Shown: positions 1-8,410, numbered from the stretch's first letter. The stretch: 44,907 nucleotides of DNA from Burkholderiaceae bacterium (GCA_019751755.1 JAIENA010000065.1:1-44907), one strand, 5' to 3'. Made by a program: numbers and translations. Notes: a model not told the origin generated them from the sequence alone.

Positions 1-65
1 TACAGGTCTTCCAGCCGCAACAACGTGCGTATGCGCTCGTTGAAAGGGTATTCGTAGACAATCAA
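1..65 (-). CDS. zapD: Cell division protein ZapD, N-terminal fragment
   Basis: Only the first ~21 codons lie in the window; the gene runs off the left edge. Read on the minus strand from a TTG start at 65, the protein begins (M)IVYEYPFNERIRTLLRLEDL, which matches the conserved N-terminus of ZapD (YacF), a cytoplasmic protein that bundles FtsZ filaments. A GAGGGAAG-type ribosome binding site sits just upstream of the TTG, and no ATG fits. Its position downstream of coaE and pilD is the classical order in beta- and gammaproteobacteria. The identification rests on few residues but both sequence and context agree. Confidence 0.85.
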   Translation of the reverse strand, partial: MIVYEYPFNERIRTLLRLEDL

Positions 66-128
66 AATGACTTCCCTCTAAAGATGGGCCTGAAAGAATT
101 CCGTGATTCTGAACCAAGCTAGCCGAAA

Positions 129-767
129 TTACAAACGTTGCGACGGTATTGTTATCGTTCCTGCTGAAAATGCCAGGTATACATCGTGGAAATGGGCAAC
201 TTGTTCCTCCAGTGCACTCAAATCTCCACCATTATTGATGATATCGTCCGCCGCTGCCGCACGTTGCGCGCGCGTGGCCTGGTTGGCCATGATCGCCCGC
301 ACCTGACTTTCCGGCATGCCGTTGCGGGCCATGACGCGCTCAAGCTGCACCGTTTCCGGGCAATCGACCACCAGCACGCGCGACACGCGCTGTTTCCACG
401 TGCCGGACTCCACCAGCAGCGGCACGTCATACATCACATAGGCGCCGGTCGCGGCGGCGGCGGCGGCCAATGCCGCGTCGCGGATGCGCGGATGCAAAAT
501 GGCTTCCAGCCGGGCCTTGGCGGTCGGATCGGAAAACACCAGCACGCGCATTTTAGCGCGGTCCAGCGCACCCTGTGCGTCGGCATACTGTGCGCCAAAC
601 TCGGCGCGGATGGCGGCCATCGCGGGGCCATCGGGGCCGGTCATGCCATGGGCGATCTGGTCGGTGTCGACAATGGTGGCGCCGCGTGCCGCAAACAGCC
701 GGGCCACCACGCTTTTGCCGCTGCCGATGCCACCGGTCAGGCCAACGCTAAAGGTCGTCGGCATCAT
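129..767 (-). CDS. coaE: Dephospho-CoA kinase
   Basis: CoaE phosphorylates the 3'-hydroxyl of dephospho-CoA with ATP, the last step of coenzyme A synthesis, in the cytoplasm. The 212-residue protein is the normal family length. It opens with a P-loop GLTGGIGSGKS at about residues 9-19, followed by the family's DTDQIAH segment (about residue 35) and YDVPLLVESG in the middle. Its ATG overlaps the stop of pilD by 4 bp (ATGA), so the two are translationally coupled. The following gene is zapD, 63 bp downstream. Confidence 0.95.
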   Translation of the reverse strand: MMPTTFSVGLTGGIGSGKSVVARLFAARGATIVDTDQIAHGMTGPDGPAMAAIRAEFGAQYADAQGALDRAKMRVLVFSDPTAKARLEAILHPRIRDAALAAAAAATGAYVMYDVPLLVESGTWKQRVSRVLVVDCPETVQLERVMARNGMPESQVRAIMANQATRAQRAAAADDIINNGGDLSALEEQVAHFHDVYLAFSAGTITIPSQRL

Positions 768-1633
768 TGCCCCAGTACGGCGGCGAGGAAGCCTTGTAAT
801 GGCGCCTTGTACACCAGGGCAATCATGCCGGCCGCCGCCAGGTAAGGGCCGAACGGGAATTTATAGCCAAGGCCGGCGCGCGCCATGACCATCTGGATGA
901 TGCCGAACACGGCGCCCGAGACCGCCGACAGGATGACGATGATCGGCAACATGGTCCAGCCCATCCAGGCGCCCAGCGCCGCCAGCAGCTTGAAGTCGCC
1001 GTAACCCATACCTTCCTTGCCCGTCGCCAGTTTGAACAGCCAGTACACGCTCCACAGCGCCAGGTAGCCCGCCGCGGCGCCGATCACGGCCTGCTCCAGC
1101 GGGACAAACATGGCGTGGACGTTGACCAGCAAGCCGGCCCACAGCAGCGGATAGGTCAGCACATCGGGCAGCATCATCGTGTCGAGGTCGATGAAGGTCA
1201 TGGCGATCAGCAGGTAGGCGAACAGCAAGGTGGCCATGCCGGTCCAGCCACTGCCGAACTGCCACACCAGGGCGGCCGAGACCAGGCCCGTAAAAGCTTC
1301 CACCAGCGGATAGCGCGGCGAGATGCCGGCCTGGCACTGGCTGCATCGGCCTTTCAGCACGGCATAGCTGATGACGGGGATGTTTTCCAGCGCCGTGATC
1401 TGGTGTCCGCAATGGGGGCAGGCCGAGCGCGGCATGACCAGGTCATAGCGGTCGGTATGGGGTAACGGTTCGCTGCGGATTTCCGCAATGGTGTTGTCGG
1501 TTTCGCGCTGTTCCATGATGGGCAGGCGATGGATGACGACATTCAGGAAGCTGCCAATCAATAAGCCAAAGATGCCGGCGGCGATCGCGGCGATCAGGGT
1601 GGCGGGTGGGGCAAACAGCAAGAGTTCCTGCAT
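764..1633 (-). CDS. pilD: Type IV prepilin peptidase / N-methyltransferase PilD
   Basis: A polytopic inner-membrane aspartic protease that cleaves the leader of type IV prepilins and type II secretion pseudopilins and methylates the new N-terminus. At 289 residues it is full length. It has an N-terminal membrane segment with GSFLNVVIHRLP, then two zinc-type CxxC pairs (CPHCG and CSQCQ) in the cytoplasmic methylase loop. The two catalytic aspartate motifs are FIDLDTMMLPD and GYGDFKLLAALG. It follows pilC after 109 bp and overlaps coaE by 4 bp. Confidence 0.96.
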   Translation of the reverse strand: MQELLLFAPPATLIAAIAAGIFGLLIGSFLNVVIHRLPIMEQRETDNTIAEIRSEPLPHTDRYDLVMPRSACPHCGHQITALENIPVISYAVLKGRCSQCQAGISPRYPLVEAFTGLVSAALVWQFGSGWTGMATLLFAYLLIAMTFIDLDTMMLPDVLTYPLLWAGLLVNVHAMFVPLEQAVIGAAAGYLALWSVYWLFKLATGKEGMGYGDFKLLAALGAWMGWTMLPIIVILSAVSGAVFGIIQMVMARAGLGYKFPFGPYLAAAGMIALVYKAPLQGFLAAVLGQ

Positions 1634-1695
1634 CGGTAGGGTTCCGTTGGTTGATGGTCGTCGTAGGGTCGTATACTAAGGGAAATGCGGCAAGC

Positions 1696-1720
1696 CGGCG
1701 GCGGTGATTGACCGCCGCCG
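1696..1720 (-). other. Intercistronic GC hairpin between pilC and pilD
   Basis: In the 109 bp between pilC and pilD there is a perfect 10-bp inverted repeat (arms 1696-1705 and 1711-1720, loop GATTG) made almost only of G and C. On the transcribed (minus) strand it is not followed by a T run, so it is unlikely to be a full intrinsic terminator. It could stabilise the 3' end of the pilC message or tune pilD expression; this role is inference. Confidence 0.45.
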
Positions 1721-1742
1721 CTTCAGAGAGGGAGTGCCGGGC

Positions 1743-2966
1743 CTACACCACCGAGCCCAGTTTGAAGATCGGCAGGTACATCGCCACCACCAGGCCGCCA
1801 ATGATGGTGCCAAGGATCACCATGATCAGCGGCTCCATCAGGCTCGACAGTGAAGCCACCGCTTCATCGACTTCTTCTTCATAAAAATCGGCCACCTTGC
1901 TCAGCATGGAGTCCAGCGCACCGGATTCTTCGCCGATGGCCACCATTTGCGTGACCATGCTGGGGAACACGTCGGCGTTTTGCATCGCCACCGTCAGGCT
2001 GGTGCCGGTCGATACTTCGTTCTGGATGCGCTTGGTCGCTTCCAGGTAGACGATATTGCCGGACGCGCCGCCGACCGAATCGAGCGATTCCACCAGCGGC
2101 ACGCCGGCGGCAAACATGGTCGACAGGGTGCGGGTCCAGCGCGCCACCGTGGCTTTGCGGATCACTTCGCCAAAGATCGGCAACTTCAGCATGATGACGT
2201 CCATCGCGCGCTGGACTTTGGGTGAGCGTTGCCAGGCCTGGAAGAAGAAATAAATCGCACCGAAAATACTGCCGAAAATCAGCCACCAGTATTGGACAAA
2301 ATATTCCGACACCGCCATGACAAACAGCGTGGGCGCCGGCAAGTCCGCGCCAAAGCTTTTGAACACTTCCTTGAAGGCCGGCACCACCCAGATCATGATG
2401 ACGGCCGTAACAATGAAGGCCACGCCCAGGATCGATACCGGATACGTCAGCGCGGACTTGATCTTGGCCTTCATGGCCAGCGTCTTTTCCTTGTAAATCG
2501 CCAGCCGTGTCAACAGGTCTTCGAGGATGCCGGCCTGTTCGCCGGCGCCCACCAGGTTGCAGAACAAGGGATCGAAATACAGGGGGAATTTGCGAAACGC
2601 CTGGTTCAGGCTGGTACCGGTTTCAATATCGGCCCGCAAATCCATGATCATTTTCGCCACCGATGGATTGGAGTGGCCTTTGCCGACAATGTCGAACGAT
2701 TGCAGCAGCGGCACGCCGGCCTTCATCATCGTCGCCAGTTGACGGGTGAACAGCGTGATGTCCTTGTCGGTGATTCTCTGGCCGGAGCGGTAGGTCTTTT
2801 TCTTGACCTTGGTGACCATGATGCCCTGGCGCCGCAAGGTCACGTTGACCACGGCGACGCCGCCGGCACGCAATTCGCCGCGCACGGTTTTGCCGCTCTT
2901 GTCCTTGCCTTCCCACGCGAACACGGATTCCTTCACCGGTCCGCCGGCGTTGCTTGATGTGGCCAT
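1743..2966 (-). CDS. pilC: Type IV pilus inner-membrane platform protein PilC
   Basis: PilC is the GspF-family platform protein that couples the PilB/PilT motors to pilin insertion in the inner membrane. The 407 residues match the family. An N-terminal basic region (FAWEGKDKSGKTVRGE) precedes two GspF domains, each with a glycine-rich helix pair: GVPLLQSFDIVG near residue 93 and GVPLVESLDSVGG near residue 290. Long hydrophobic segments lie around residues 170-195, 220-245 and the C-terminal 30 residues. It starts 11 bp after the pilB stop, so the pair is one transcription unit. Confidence 0.97.
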   Translation of the reverse strand: MATSSNAGGPVKESVFAWEGKDKSGKTVRGELRAGGVAVVNVTLRRQGIMVTKVKKKTYRSGQRITDKDITLFTRQLATMMKAGVPLLQSFDIVGKGHSNPSVAKMIMDLRADIETGTSLNQAFRKFPLYFDPLFCNLVGAGEQAGILEDLLTRLAIYKEKTLAMKAKIKSALTYPVSILGVAFIVTAVIMIWVVPAFKEVFKSFGADLPAPTLFVMAVSEYFVQYWWLIFGSIFGAIYFFFQAWQRSPKVQRAMDVIMLKLPIFGEVIRKATVARWTRTLSTMFAAGVPLVESLDSVGGASGNIVYLEATKRIQNEVSTGTSLTVAMQNADVFPSMVTQMVAIGEESGALDSMLSKVADFYEEEVDEAVASLSSLMEPLIMVILGTIIGGLVVAMYLPIFKLGSVV

Positions 2967-2977
2967 CGTCCTAACCC

Positions 2978-4708
2978 CTATTCATTGGTGCAGCCCAGCA
3001 CTTCTTCCAGGCTGGTCAAGCCATTTTTGACCTTGACGAGGCCTGACTGGCGCAGCGACTTGACGCCTTCCTTTTCCGACTGTTCGGCGATCTGCATGGC
3101 ATTGCCGTGGGCCAGGATAATGCTTTCAATCGCCGGCGTGATCGGCATGATCTGGTAAATGCCGACCCGCCCCTTGTAGCCGCCGCCGTTGCAGCGCTCG
3201 CAGCCAACCGGGCCGTAGGGCTTCCAGCTGCCGTCCAGGTCATCCTCCTTGAAACCGGCTTTCAGCAGCAGGTCGCGTGAAATATCGACCGGTTGCTTGC
3301 AGGTGCATAAACGCCGCGCCAGACGCTGCGCGGTAATTAAAATCACCGACGAGGCGATATTGAAGGGGGCCACACCCATGTTCATCAAGCGCGTCAGGGT
3401 CGACGGCGCGTCATTGGTGTGCAGGGTGGAAAACACCATGTGCCCGGTTTGCGCCGCCTTGATGGCGATGTCGCCCGTTTCCAGGTCGCGGATTTCGCCC
3501 ACCATGATGATATCCGGATCCTGCCGCAGGAAGGCCTTTAACGCGACCGGGAACGTCAGCCCGGCCTTGTCATTGACATTGACCTGATTTACGCCTGGCA
3601 AGTTAATTTCCGCCGGGTCTTCCGCCGTTGAAATATTGATGCCGGGTTTGTTGAGGATATTCAGGCACGTGTACAGCGACACGGTCTTGCCGGAGCCGGT
3701 TGGCCCCGTCACCAGCACCATCCCGTACGGGCGCTGGATCGCCTCCATCAGTAATTGCTTCTGGTCCGGGTCGTAGCCCAGCGAATCAATCCCCATTTGC
3801 GCTTGTGTGGCGTCCAGGATACGCATGACGGTTTTTTCGCCAAACAGCGTCGGCAGGGTGGAGACCCGCAAGTCGATGGTTTTGGTGGGCGAGACGATCA
3901 GGCGCATGCGGCCATCCTGCGGCACGCGCTTTTCTGAAATGTCGAGCCGGGCCAGCACCTTGATGCGCGACACCAGCTTGTCCTTGATCGAGACCGGCGG
4001 CTGCGCATGCTCGAGCAGCACACCGTCGACCCGGAAGCGGATGCGGTAAAACTTTTCAAACGGCTCGAAATGCAAGTCGGAGGCGCCCTGGTTGACGGCA
4101 TCCATCAGCATCTTGTTCAGGAAGCGCACGATCGGCGCGTCTTCGACGTCGGTCGCGCCGGGGTCGGCGGCTTCGGGGGAGGCTTCCTGTTCTTCCGCGA
4201 ACTGGATGTCTTCCTGTTCGCCAGCCAGTTCATTGAGGCTTTGTTCGGCACTGCGGCCCAGCGCCGCCAGCAGTTGCAGCAGGCTGTCGTGCGGCACGAT
4301 CACCGGTTCCACCGACGACTCGGTCTGGAACTTGATCTGATCGAGCGCCTGGGTATTGGTGGGGTCGGAAATCGCCACCGCCATCTTGTTGCCCCGTTTT
4401 GACAGCGCAATGACGCGCTGCGCCATCATCAGCTTGGGGTCGATGATTTTCTGCGGCAACTGGTCGACGGCAAAGGCCGCCAGGTCCATCAGCGGGTAGG
4501 CAAAGGTTTCCGAGCAAAAGCCGGCCAGCTCGCGGGACGAGATCGCGCCGCTGGCCAGCAGCGTATCAATGAACGGCTGTTTGTCGGCCTGGGCTTTTTT
4601 TTGCAGCGCGTCGGCCTGCACTGGCGTCAGGCGGCCGGCCTGCATCAATGCTCGCGCCAACCCTGGCAAGGGCGGAGTGGAGGCTGGATTGGGTTGGACT
4701 GCAGCCAT
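2978..4708 (-). CDS. pilB: Type IV pilus extension ATPase PilB
   Basis: Hexameric cytoplasmic ATPase that powers pilus extension. The 576-residue protein has an N-terminal MshEN-type domain (about residues 20-160) followed by the secretion-ATPase core. The core shows a Walker A GPTGSGKT, the Asp-box/Walker B stretch IIMVGEIRDLETGD and the His-box FSTLHTND. A zinc tetracysteine is formed by CTCKQP and CERCNGG. It is the first gene of the pilB-pilC-pilD-coaE-zapD series. No pilin gene is in the window. Confidence 0.97.
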   Translation of the reverse strand: MAAVQPNPASTPPLPGLARALMQAGRLTPVQADALQKKAQADKQPFIDTLLASGAISSRELAGFCSETFAYPLMDLAAFAVDQLPQKIIDPKLMMAQRVIALSKRGNKMAVAISDPTNTQALDQIKFQTESSVEPVIVPHDSLLQLLAALGRSAEQSLNELAGEQEDIQFAEEQEASPEAADPGATDVEDAPIVRFLNKMLMDAVNQGASDLHFEPFEKFYRIRFRVDGVLLEHAQPPVSIKDKLVSRIKVLARLDISEKRVPQDGRMRLIVSPTKTIDLRVSTLPTLFGEKTVMRILDATQAQMGIDSLGYDPDQKQLLMEAIQRPYGMVLVTGPTGSGKTVSLYTCLNILNKPGINISTAEDPAEINLPGVNQVNVNDKAGLTFPVALKAFLRQDPDIIMVGEIRDLETGDIAIKAAQTGHMVFSTLHTNDAPSTLTRLMNMGVAPFNIASSVILITAQRLARRLCTCKQPVDISRDLLLKAGFKEDDLDGSWKPYGPVGCERCNGGGYKGRVGIYQIMPITPAIESIILAHGNAMQIAEQSEKEGVKSLRQSGLVKVKNGLTSLEEVLGCTNE

Positions 4709-4761
4709 AGCGCCGTTAGGAAAACTACAAGATTGATAGTCTGGCCCGAAGGCATCCGCCG

Positions 4762-4785
4762 ATGATGCCCGTAGGCATCATTTTT
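4762..4785 (+). terminator. Hairpin with T-run upstream of pilB, oriented to plus strand
   Basis: An 8-bp perfect stem (ATGATGCC at 4762-4769 and GGCATCAT at 4774-4781, loop CGTA) is followed by TTTT on the plus strand. It lies in the 117-122 bp between the end of the CorC-like gene and the start of pilB, both on the minus strand. The T run therefore faces antisense to both genes. It may stop antisense transcription, or the stem may act in the minus direction as a weaker terminator for the CorC-like gene. Confidence 0.45.
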
Positions 4786-4825
4786 GTAAAGCCAAGGTCC
4801 AACCGTGCGCACTGCCGCCGTGGTT

Positions 4826-6103
4826 TCAGCTGCGCCGACGTATCAATTTCACGACTTTGATCGACTGGTTCTGCACTTGCACCACTTCGATCACGCATCC
4901 ACCGGTTTTGACGCAGATGGGCGATTCCGGGATATCTTGCAAGTATTCCAACAGCATCCCATTCAAGGTTTTCGGCCCATCCAGAGAAAAGTTTAATCCC
5001 AAGCGCTTGTTAATGTCACGCAGCGCAACGGAACCTTCCAGCAGGCAGTCGCCCTGGGCGCTCCAGGCAAACGAATCGGCCCGCGCGGCACCCGGGGTCG
5101 AGGTGGTGAATTCGCCAATCATTTCTTCAATGATGTCGTCCAGCGTGACCAGCCCCTGCACTTCGCCATATTCATCGACGATGATGCCAAGGCGTTCCTT
5201 GTTTTCCTGGAAGTATTGCAATTGTGTCAGCACGCCAGTGTCCTGCGGGATGAAATACGGTTCCGTCAGCAGCGCGCGGAAGTGCTCGGCCGTCAGTTCG
5301 TCTTCCTGCGTCAGCAGCGCCATCGCCTTGCGCACATGCAAGATGCCGGCGATCCGGTTGATTTCGCCCTCATAGACGGGCAGCTTGTTGTGGTAGCAGG
5401 TGGTCAGCTGGCGCTTGATTTCCGCCACTGGCGCGGCCAGGTTCAGCGCTTCGATCTGCGCCCGCGGCGTCATGATGTCTTCCACCGAGATGGCTTCAAG
5501 GTCGAACAGGTTGAGCAGGATGCTGCGGTGCTTTTGCGGCATGGCGTTGCCACCATCTAACACCAGCGTGCGCAATTCATCGGGTGACAGCCGGGCATCG
5601 TGCAGCGGCGTGCCCATCCGGATGCCGAACACCCGCAAGACCGTGCTGGTGAACAGGTTGACGAACCACAGCAGCGGGCGGGCCGCCGACAGCAGCGGCC
5701 GCAGCAGCATGGCGGTGGGCAGTGCGATCTGTTCGGCATAGGTGGCGCCGATCATCTTGGGCGAGATTTCCGCAAACACCACCAGCAGGAACGTCATGGC
5801 GGCGGTGGACGCCACCACCAGCCATTCGTCATAGCCGAAGTTATGGATGACGAGGGCTGTCACCAGGGCAATCGCGGTGGCATTGATCAGCGTATTGGCG
5901 ATCAAGACCAGTGACAGCAGTTTATTGGTGCGCTCAAGCAGCCACAGGGTGGCGAGGGCGCGCCGGCTGCCGCGCTTGGCCTTGTGGCGCAGGCGGTGCC
6001 GGTTGGCGGCCATCAGGGCGGTTTCCGCCATGGCGAAAAACGCGGAACACAGAATCAGGAAAGCAAGCGCAGTCAGTTGCGCCCATAGGGGTACGGTATC
6101 CAA
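4826..6103 (-). CDS. HlyC/CorC family membrane protein (DUF21-CBS-CorC_HlyC)
   Basis: Inner-membrane protein of the CNNM/CorC type, linked in other bacteria to Mg2+/Co2+ efflux. The N-terminal ~190 residues form a DUF21 domain with 3-4 hydrophobic segments and the signature FFAMAETALMAANRHRLR. A CBS pair follows (contains EDIMTPRAQIEALN and the acidic NKERLGIIVDEYGEVQGLVT). A C-terminal CorC_HlyC domain ends the protein. The start is uncertain: a TTG at 6103 gives 425 residues beginning near (M)DTVPLWAQ, which resembles relatives; a TTG at 6157 would add 18 residues without better support. The substrate cannot be told from sequence. Confidence 0.85.
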   Translation of the reverse strand: MDTVPLWAQLTALAFLILCSAFFAMAETALMAANRHRLRHKAKRGSRRALATLWLLERTNKLLSLVLIANTLINATAIALVTALVIHNFGYDEWLVVASTAAMTFLLVVFAEISPKMIGATYAEQIALPTAMLLRPLLSAARPLLWFVNLFTSTVLRVFGIRMGTPLHDARLSPDELRTLVLDGGNAMPQKHRSILLNLFDLEAISVEDIMTPRAQIEALNLAAPVAEIKRQLTTCYHNKLPVYEGEINRIAGILHVRKAMALLTQEDELTAEHFRALLTEPYFIPQDTGVLTQLQYFQENKERLGIIVDEYGEVQGLVTLDDIIEEMIGEFTTSTPGAARADSFAWSAQGDCLLEGSVALRDINKRLGLNFSLDGPKTLNGMLLEYLQDIPESPICVKTGGCVIEVVQVQNQSIKVVKLIRRRS

Positions 6104-6289
6104 TGGGTCACCGTCAAAAAGCAGGCATGGGAATGGTCTATCGGCGGGGGGCGGCAACCGGCCCGTGGCGGCACCCGCAAGGCACGGGTCCGAGGATTTT
6201 AAGGCAAGCAGGGTTGCCGGGCAAGCGAGCGCGCCGGCCCGGAGTGCAGTCCATCGCGCCGCCGGCCGGCAGTCAGCATGACGCGGTGT

Positions 6290-6640
6290 TTATTTTTTGG
6301 CGCTCAGGCAGGTTTTCATGAAGGCCTTGCGATCGTCGCCCTTCATCCCTTCGGCATCCTTGTTGCAGGATTTCATCTTGTCCTGCTGGGTGGCGGGCGT
6401 GGCAGGGGCGGCCTCGGCGGGTTTGTTGCTCAGGCACTCTTTCATAAAGGCTTTGCGCTCATCGCCTTTCTTGCCTTCGGCATCCTTGTTGCAGGTGGCC
6501 ATCTTGTTTTGCTGCGTGGTTTTCGGCGCGGAAGCGGCGGCCGATGCCGAAGCCGATGCCTGGGCAAAGGCGGACGAGGAACACAGCGAGGCAAACGCGG
6601 CCAGGGCGGCAATGGCGGAGACGGCGATCAGTTTTTTCAT
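6290..6640 (-). CDS. PsiF-repeat periplasmic protein
   Basis: A 116-residue exported protein with a Sec signal peptide (cleavage near SSSAFAQA, about residue 27). An alanine/serine-rich linker follows, then two copies of the PsiF repeat. Each repeat has the form KMxxCNKDAEGxKGDxRKAFMxxCL, at roughly residues 46-70 and 88-112, with two cysteines per repeat that could form a disulfide. PsiF was named as phosphate-starvation inducible in E. coli; its biochemical role is not established. It stands alone between the CorC-like gene and uraH. Confidence 0.85.
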   Translation of the reverse strand: MKKLIAVSAIAALAAFASLCSSSAFAQASASASAAASAPKTTQQNKMATCNKDAEGKKGDERKAFMKECLSNKPAEAAPATPATQQDKMKSCNKDAEGMKGDDRKAFMKTCLSAKK

Positions 6641-6754
6641 GGCAAAAAGTCCTGTTCAGTAAGAGGTGCGATCCGAATTACTATACGACAAGTTTGATCC
6701 GTGTCATGTCTCAAACGTGCGCCAGTAGCTGCCGGTTGACATGAGTCAATATCG

Positions 6755-7108
6755 TCAACTGCCGCGATAGGTCGAATACGCCCACGGCGACACCACCAGC
6801 GGCACGTGGTAATTCTGGCTGGCGTCGGCAATGCCGAACGCGATCGTCACTTGGTCGATAAAGCGCGGCTCCGGCACCTTGGCGCCCTGGGCTGCAAAGT
6901 AATCGCCGGCATCGAACACCAGTTCGAATTTGCCGGTTTTCATGGACGCCCCCTCCAGCAGTGGCGTGTTGCAACGGCCATCGGCGTTGGTCACATCGTT
7001 TTTGACCAGCACGCGGCCTTCCGGCAGGATTTCATACAAGGCGAGGTTGACACCGGCGCCGGGTTTGCCCGCCGTGGTATCCAATACGTGGGTGCTGAGT
7101 TTGCCCAT
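6755..7108 (-). CDS. uraH: 5-hydroxyisourate hydrolase (transthyretin-like)
   Basis: UraH hydrolyses 5-hydroxyisourate, the product of urate oxidation, to OHCU, the step before allantoin. The 117-residue protein begins MGKLSTHVLDTTAGKPG, the family's N-terminal motif with its active-site His, and ends with the diagnostic YSTYRGS. It has no signal peptide, so it acts in the cytoplasm. It diverges from puuE, with 118 bp between the two starts. Neither the OHCU decarboxylase (uraD) nor a urate oxidase is in the window. Confidence 0.96.
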   Translation of the reverse strand: MGKLSTHVLDTTAGKPGAGVNLALYEILPEGRVLVKNDVTNADGRCNTPLLEGASMKTGKFELVFDAGDYFAAQGAKVPEPRFIDQVTIAFGIADASQNYHVPLVVSPWAYSTYRGS

Positions 7109-7163
7109 TGCATGACTCCTATATAAGTTGGGAAAGAGACGATATCGTTCAAATCTTATACTG

Positions 7164-7179
7164 ATGTCGGTATCGACAT
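7164..7179. promoter_or_regulatory. Palindromic operator candidate between uraH and puuE
   Basis: A perfect dyad ATGTCG-GTAT-CGACAT lies in the short divergent region, about 48 bp upstream of the puuE ATG and 56 bp from the uraH ATG. The 16-bp length with a 4-bp centre suits a dimeric repressor (GntR- or MarR-like size). A related TGATGT..ACATCA dyad occurs upstream of the xdhA remnant. No regulator gene for purine catabolism is present in the window, so the binding protein is unknown. Confidence 0.45.
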
Positions 7180-7226
7180 ATATTATTGGTGAAATGCATC
7201 ATCATCGCCACTGCTAACCGAGACCT

Positions 7227-8183
7227 ATGAGCACCTACGATAACTACCCACGCGACATGATCGGCTACGGCCGCACGCCGCCCCACCCGCAATGGCCGAA
7301 CGGCGCCCGCGTGGCGTTGCAATTCGTGCTCAATTACGAGGAAGGCGCGGAAAACAACGTGCTGCATGGCGACCCGGCCTCGGAAACCTTCCTGTCCGAA
7401 ATTATCGGCGCCCAGGCATTCCCGACCCGCCACCTGTCGATGGAAACCATTTATGAATATGGTTCCCGTGCCGGCCTGTGGCGCTTGATCCGCATGTTTG
7501 AAGAGCGCAAGCTGCCGCTGACGATCTTTGGCGTGTCGATGGCGCTCAAGCGCAACCCGGAAGCGGTGGCGGCCTTTATGGAACTGGGCCACGAAATCGC
7601 TTGCCACGGCTTGCGCTGGATTTCCTACCAAAATGCCGATGAAGCCACCGAACGCGCGCACATGAAGGAAGCGGTGGAGATCATCAAGGAATTGACGGGA
7701 TCCGCACCGCAGGGCTGGTACACCGGCCGCGATTCCCCTCATACCCACCGGCTGGTGATGGAACACGGCGGCTTCCGCTATGACGCCGACCACTATGGCG
7801 ATGATTTGCCGTTCTGGATGCAGATTGAGCACAAGGATGCCGACAGCGGTCTGACCGTGGTGAAACCGCAACTGATCGTGCCCTACACGCTGGACACCAA
7901 CGACATGCGCTTTGCCGCCATGCAAGGCTTTAATTCCGGCACGCAATTCTTTGATTACCTGAAAGATGCCTTCGACACCTTGTACGCGGAAGGCGATCCG
8001 GAAGGCTTGAATGCGCCGAAGATGCTGTCGATCGGCTTGCACTGCCGTCTGGTCGGCCGTCCGGCCCGCGCCGCCGCGCTGGCGCGCTTCCTCGACTACG
8101 TGCAAAGCCATGACAAGGTCTGGGTCACGCGCCGCATCGACATCGCGGAACACTGGCATCAACACCATCCGTTTGTAAAATAA
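7227..8183 (+). CDS. puuE: Allantoinase PuuE (polysaccharide-deacetylase fold)
   Basis: PuuE opens the hydantoin ring of allantoin to give allantoate. It belongs to the NodB-like deacetylase superfamily rather than to the metal amidohydrolase allantoinases. The 318-residue length is typical. Family stretches visible are YPRDMIGYGRTPPHPQWP at the N-terminus, LNYEEGAENN near residue 35, GHEIACHGLRWISYQ near residue 125, GWYTGRDSPHTHRLV near residue 170 and a C-terminal LHCRLVGRPAR. There is no signal peptide. It is divergent from uraH and precedes the xdh remnant by 118 bp. Confidence 0.94.
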   Translation: MSTYDNYPRDMIGYGRTPPHPQWPNGARVALQFVLNYEEGAENNVLHGDPASETFLSEIIGAQAFPTRHLSMETIYEYGSRAGLWRLIRMFEERKLPLTIFGVSMALKRNPEAVAAFMELGHEIACHGLRWISYQNADEATERAHMKEAVEIIKELTGSAPQGWYTGRDSPHTHRLVMEHGGFRYDADHYGDDLPFWMQIEHKDADSGLTVVKPQLIVPYTLDTNDMRFAAMQGFNSGTQFFDYLKDAFDTLYAEGDPEGLNAPKMLSIGLHCRLVGRPARAAALARFLDYVQSHDKVWVTRRIDIAEHWHQHHPFVK

Positions 8184-8213
8184 AGTCAAACACGGCGTGC
8201 TGCCGTATTGACC

Positions 8214-8238
8214 ATGGCTGATGTGCGACATCAGCCAT
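8214..8238. promoter_or_regulatory. 25-bp dyad downstream of puuE / upstream of xdhA remnant
   Basis: Perfect 11-bp arms ATGGCTGATGT and ACATCAGCCAT flank GCG. There is no T run after the second arm, so this is as likely an operator for the following xdh promoter as a terminator for puuE. The inner part (GATGT..CGACATC) resembles the dyad between uraH and puuE. Confidence 0.5.
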
Positions 8239-8301
8239 TTCATATAAGGGTCGTGGCAGGGAACTGATAGTCTTGTAGGTACTCAGGGGAGCGAGGCTGC
8301 G

Positions 8302-8410
8302 ATGTCAGAACCGATTCGTTTCCCTGCGCCGCTCAATGCACCGGCGGCTTCCGAATCCATTTTTGAAGGCCATTGCCGCTGTCACAAGCGCAGTGCGATA
8401 CCATGACTGA
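8302..8410 (+). pseudogene. xdhA-xdhB deletion scar (xanthine dehydrogenase subunits lost)
   Basis: An ATG at 8302 with a GGGGAGCGAGG ribosome binding region begins MSEPIRF, the usual start of the XdhA small subunit. From codon 8 it continues PAPLNAPAASESI, which looks like the C-terminal tail of the XdhB large subunit. A run of five T (8360-8364) then shifts the frame, giving a stop at 8404-8406. With one T fewer the frame would continue LKAIAAVTSAVRYHD and stop at 8408-8410, overlapping the xdhC start, as expected for an intact xdhB-xdhC junction. The simplest reading is a fused remnant of xdhA and xdhB after loss of several kb, plus a +1 frameshift. An assembly gap cannot be excluded. Family assignments are from memory of the conserved ends. 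Confidence 0.72.

Noticed and set aside
4805-5375. Plus-strand frames at the end of the CorC-like gene
   Set aside because: They overlap the conserved CBS and CorC_HlyC region of the minus-strand gene and have no ribosome binding site.
6155-6157. TTG at 6157 as start of the CorC-like protein
   Set aside because: It adds a proline-rich stretch unlike relatives; the TTG at 6103 gives a more usual N-terminus. Neither has a strong ribosome binding site, so this remains open.
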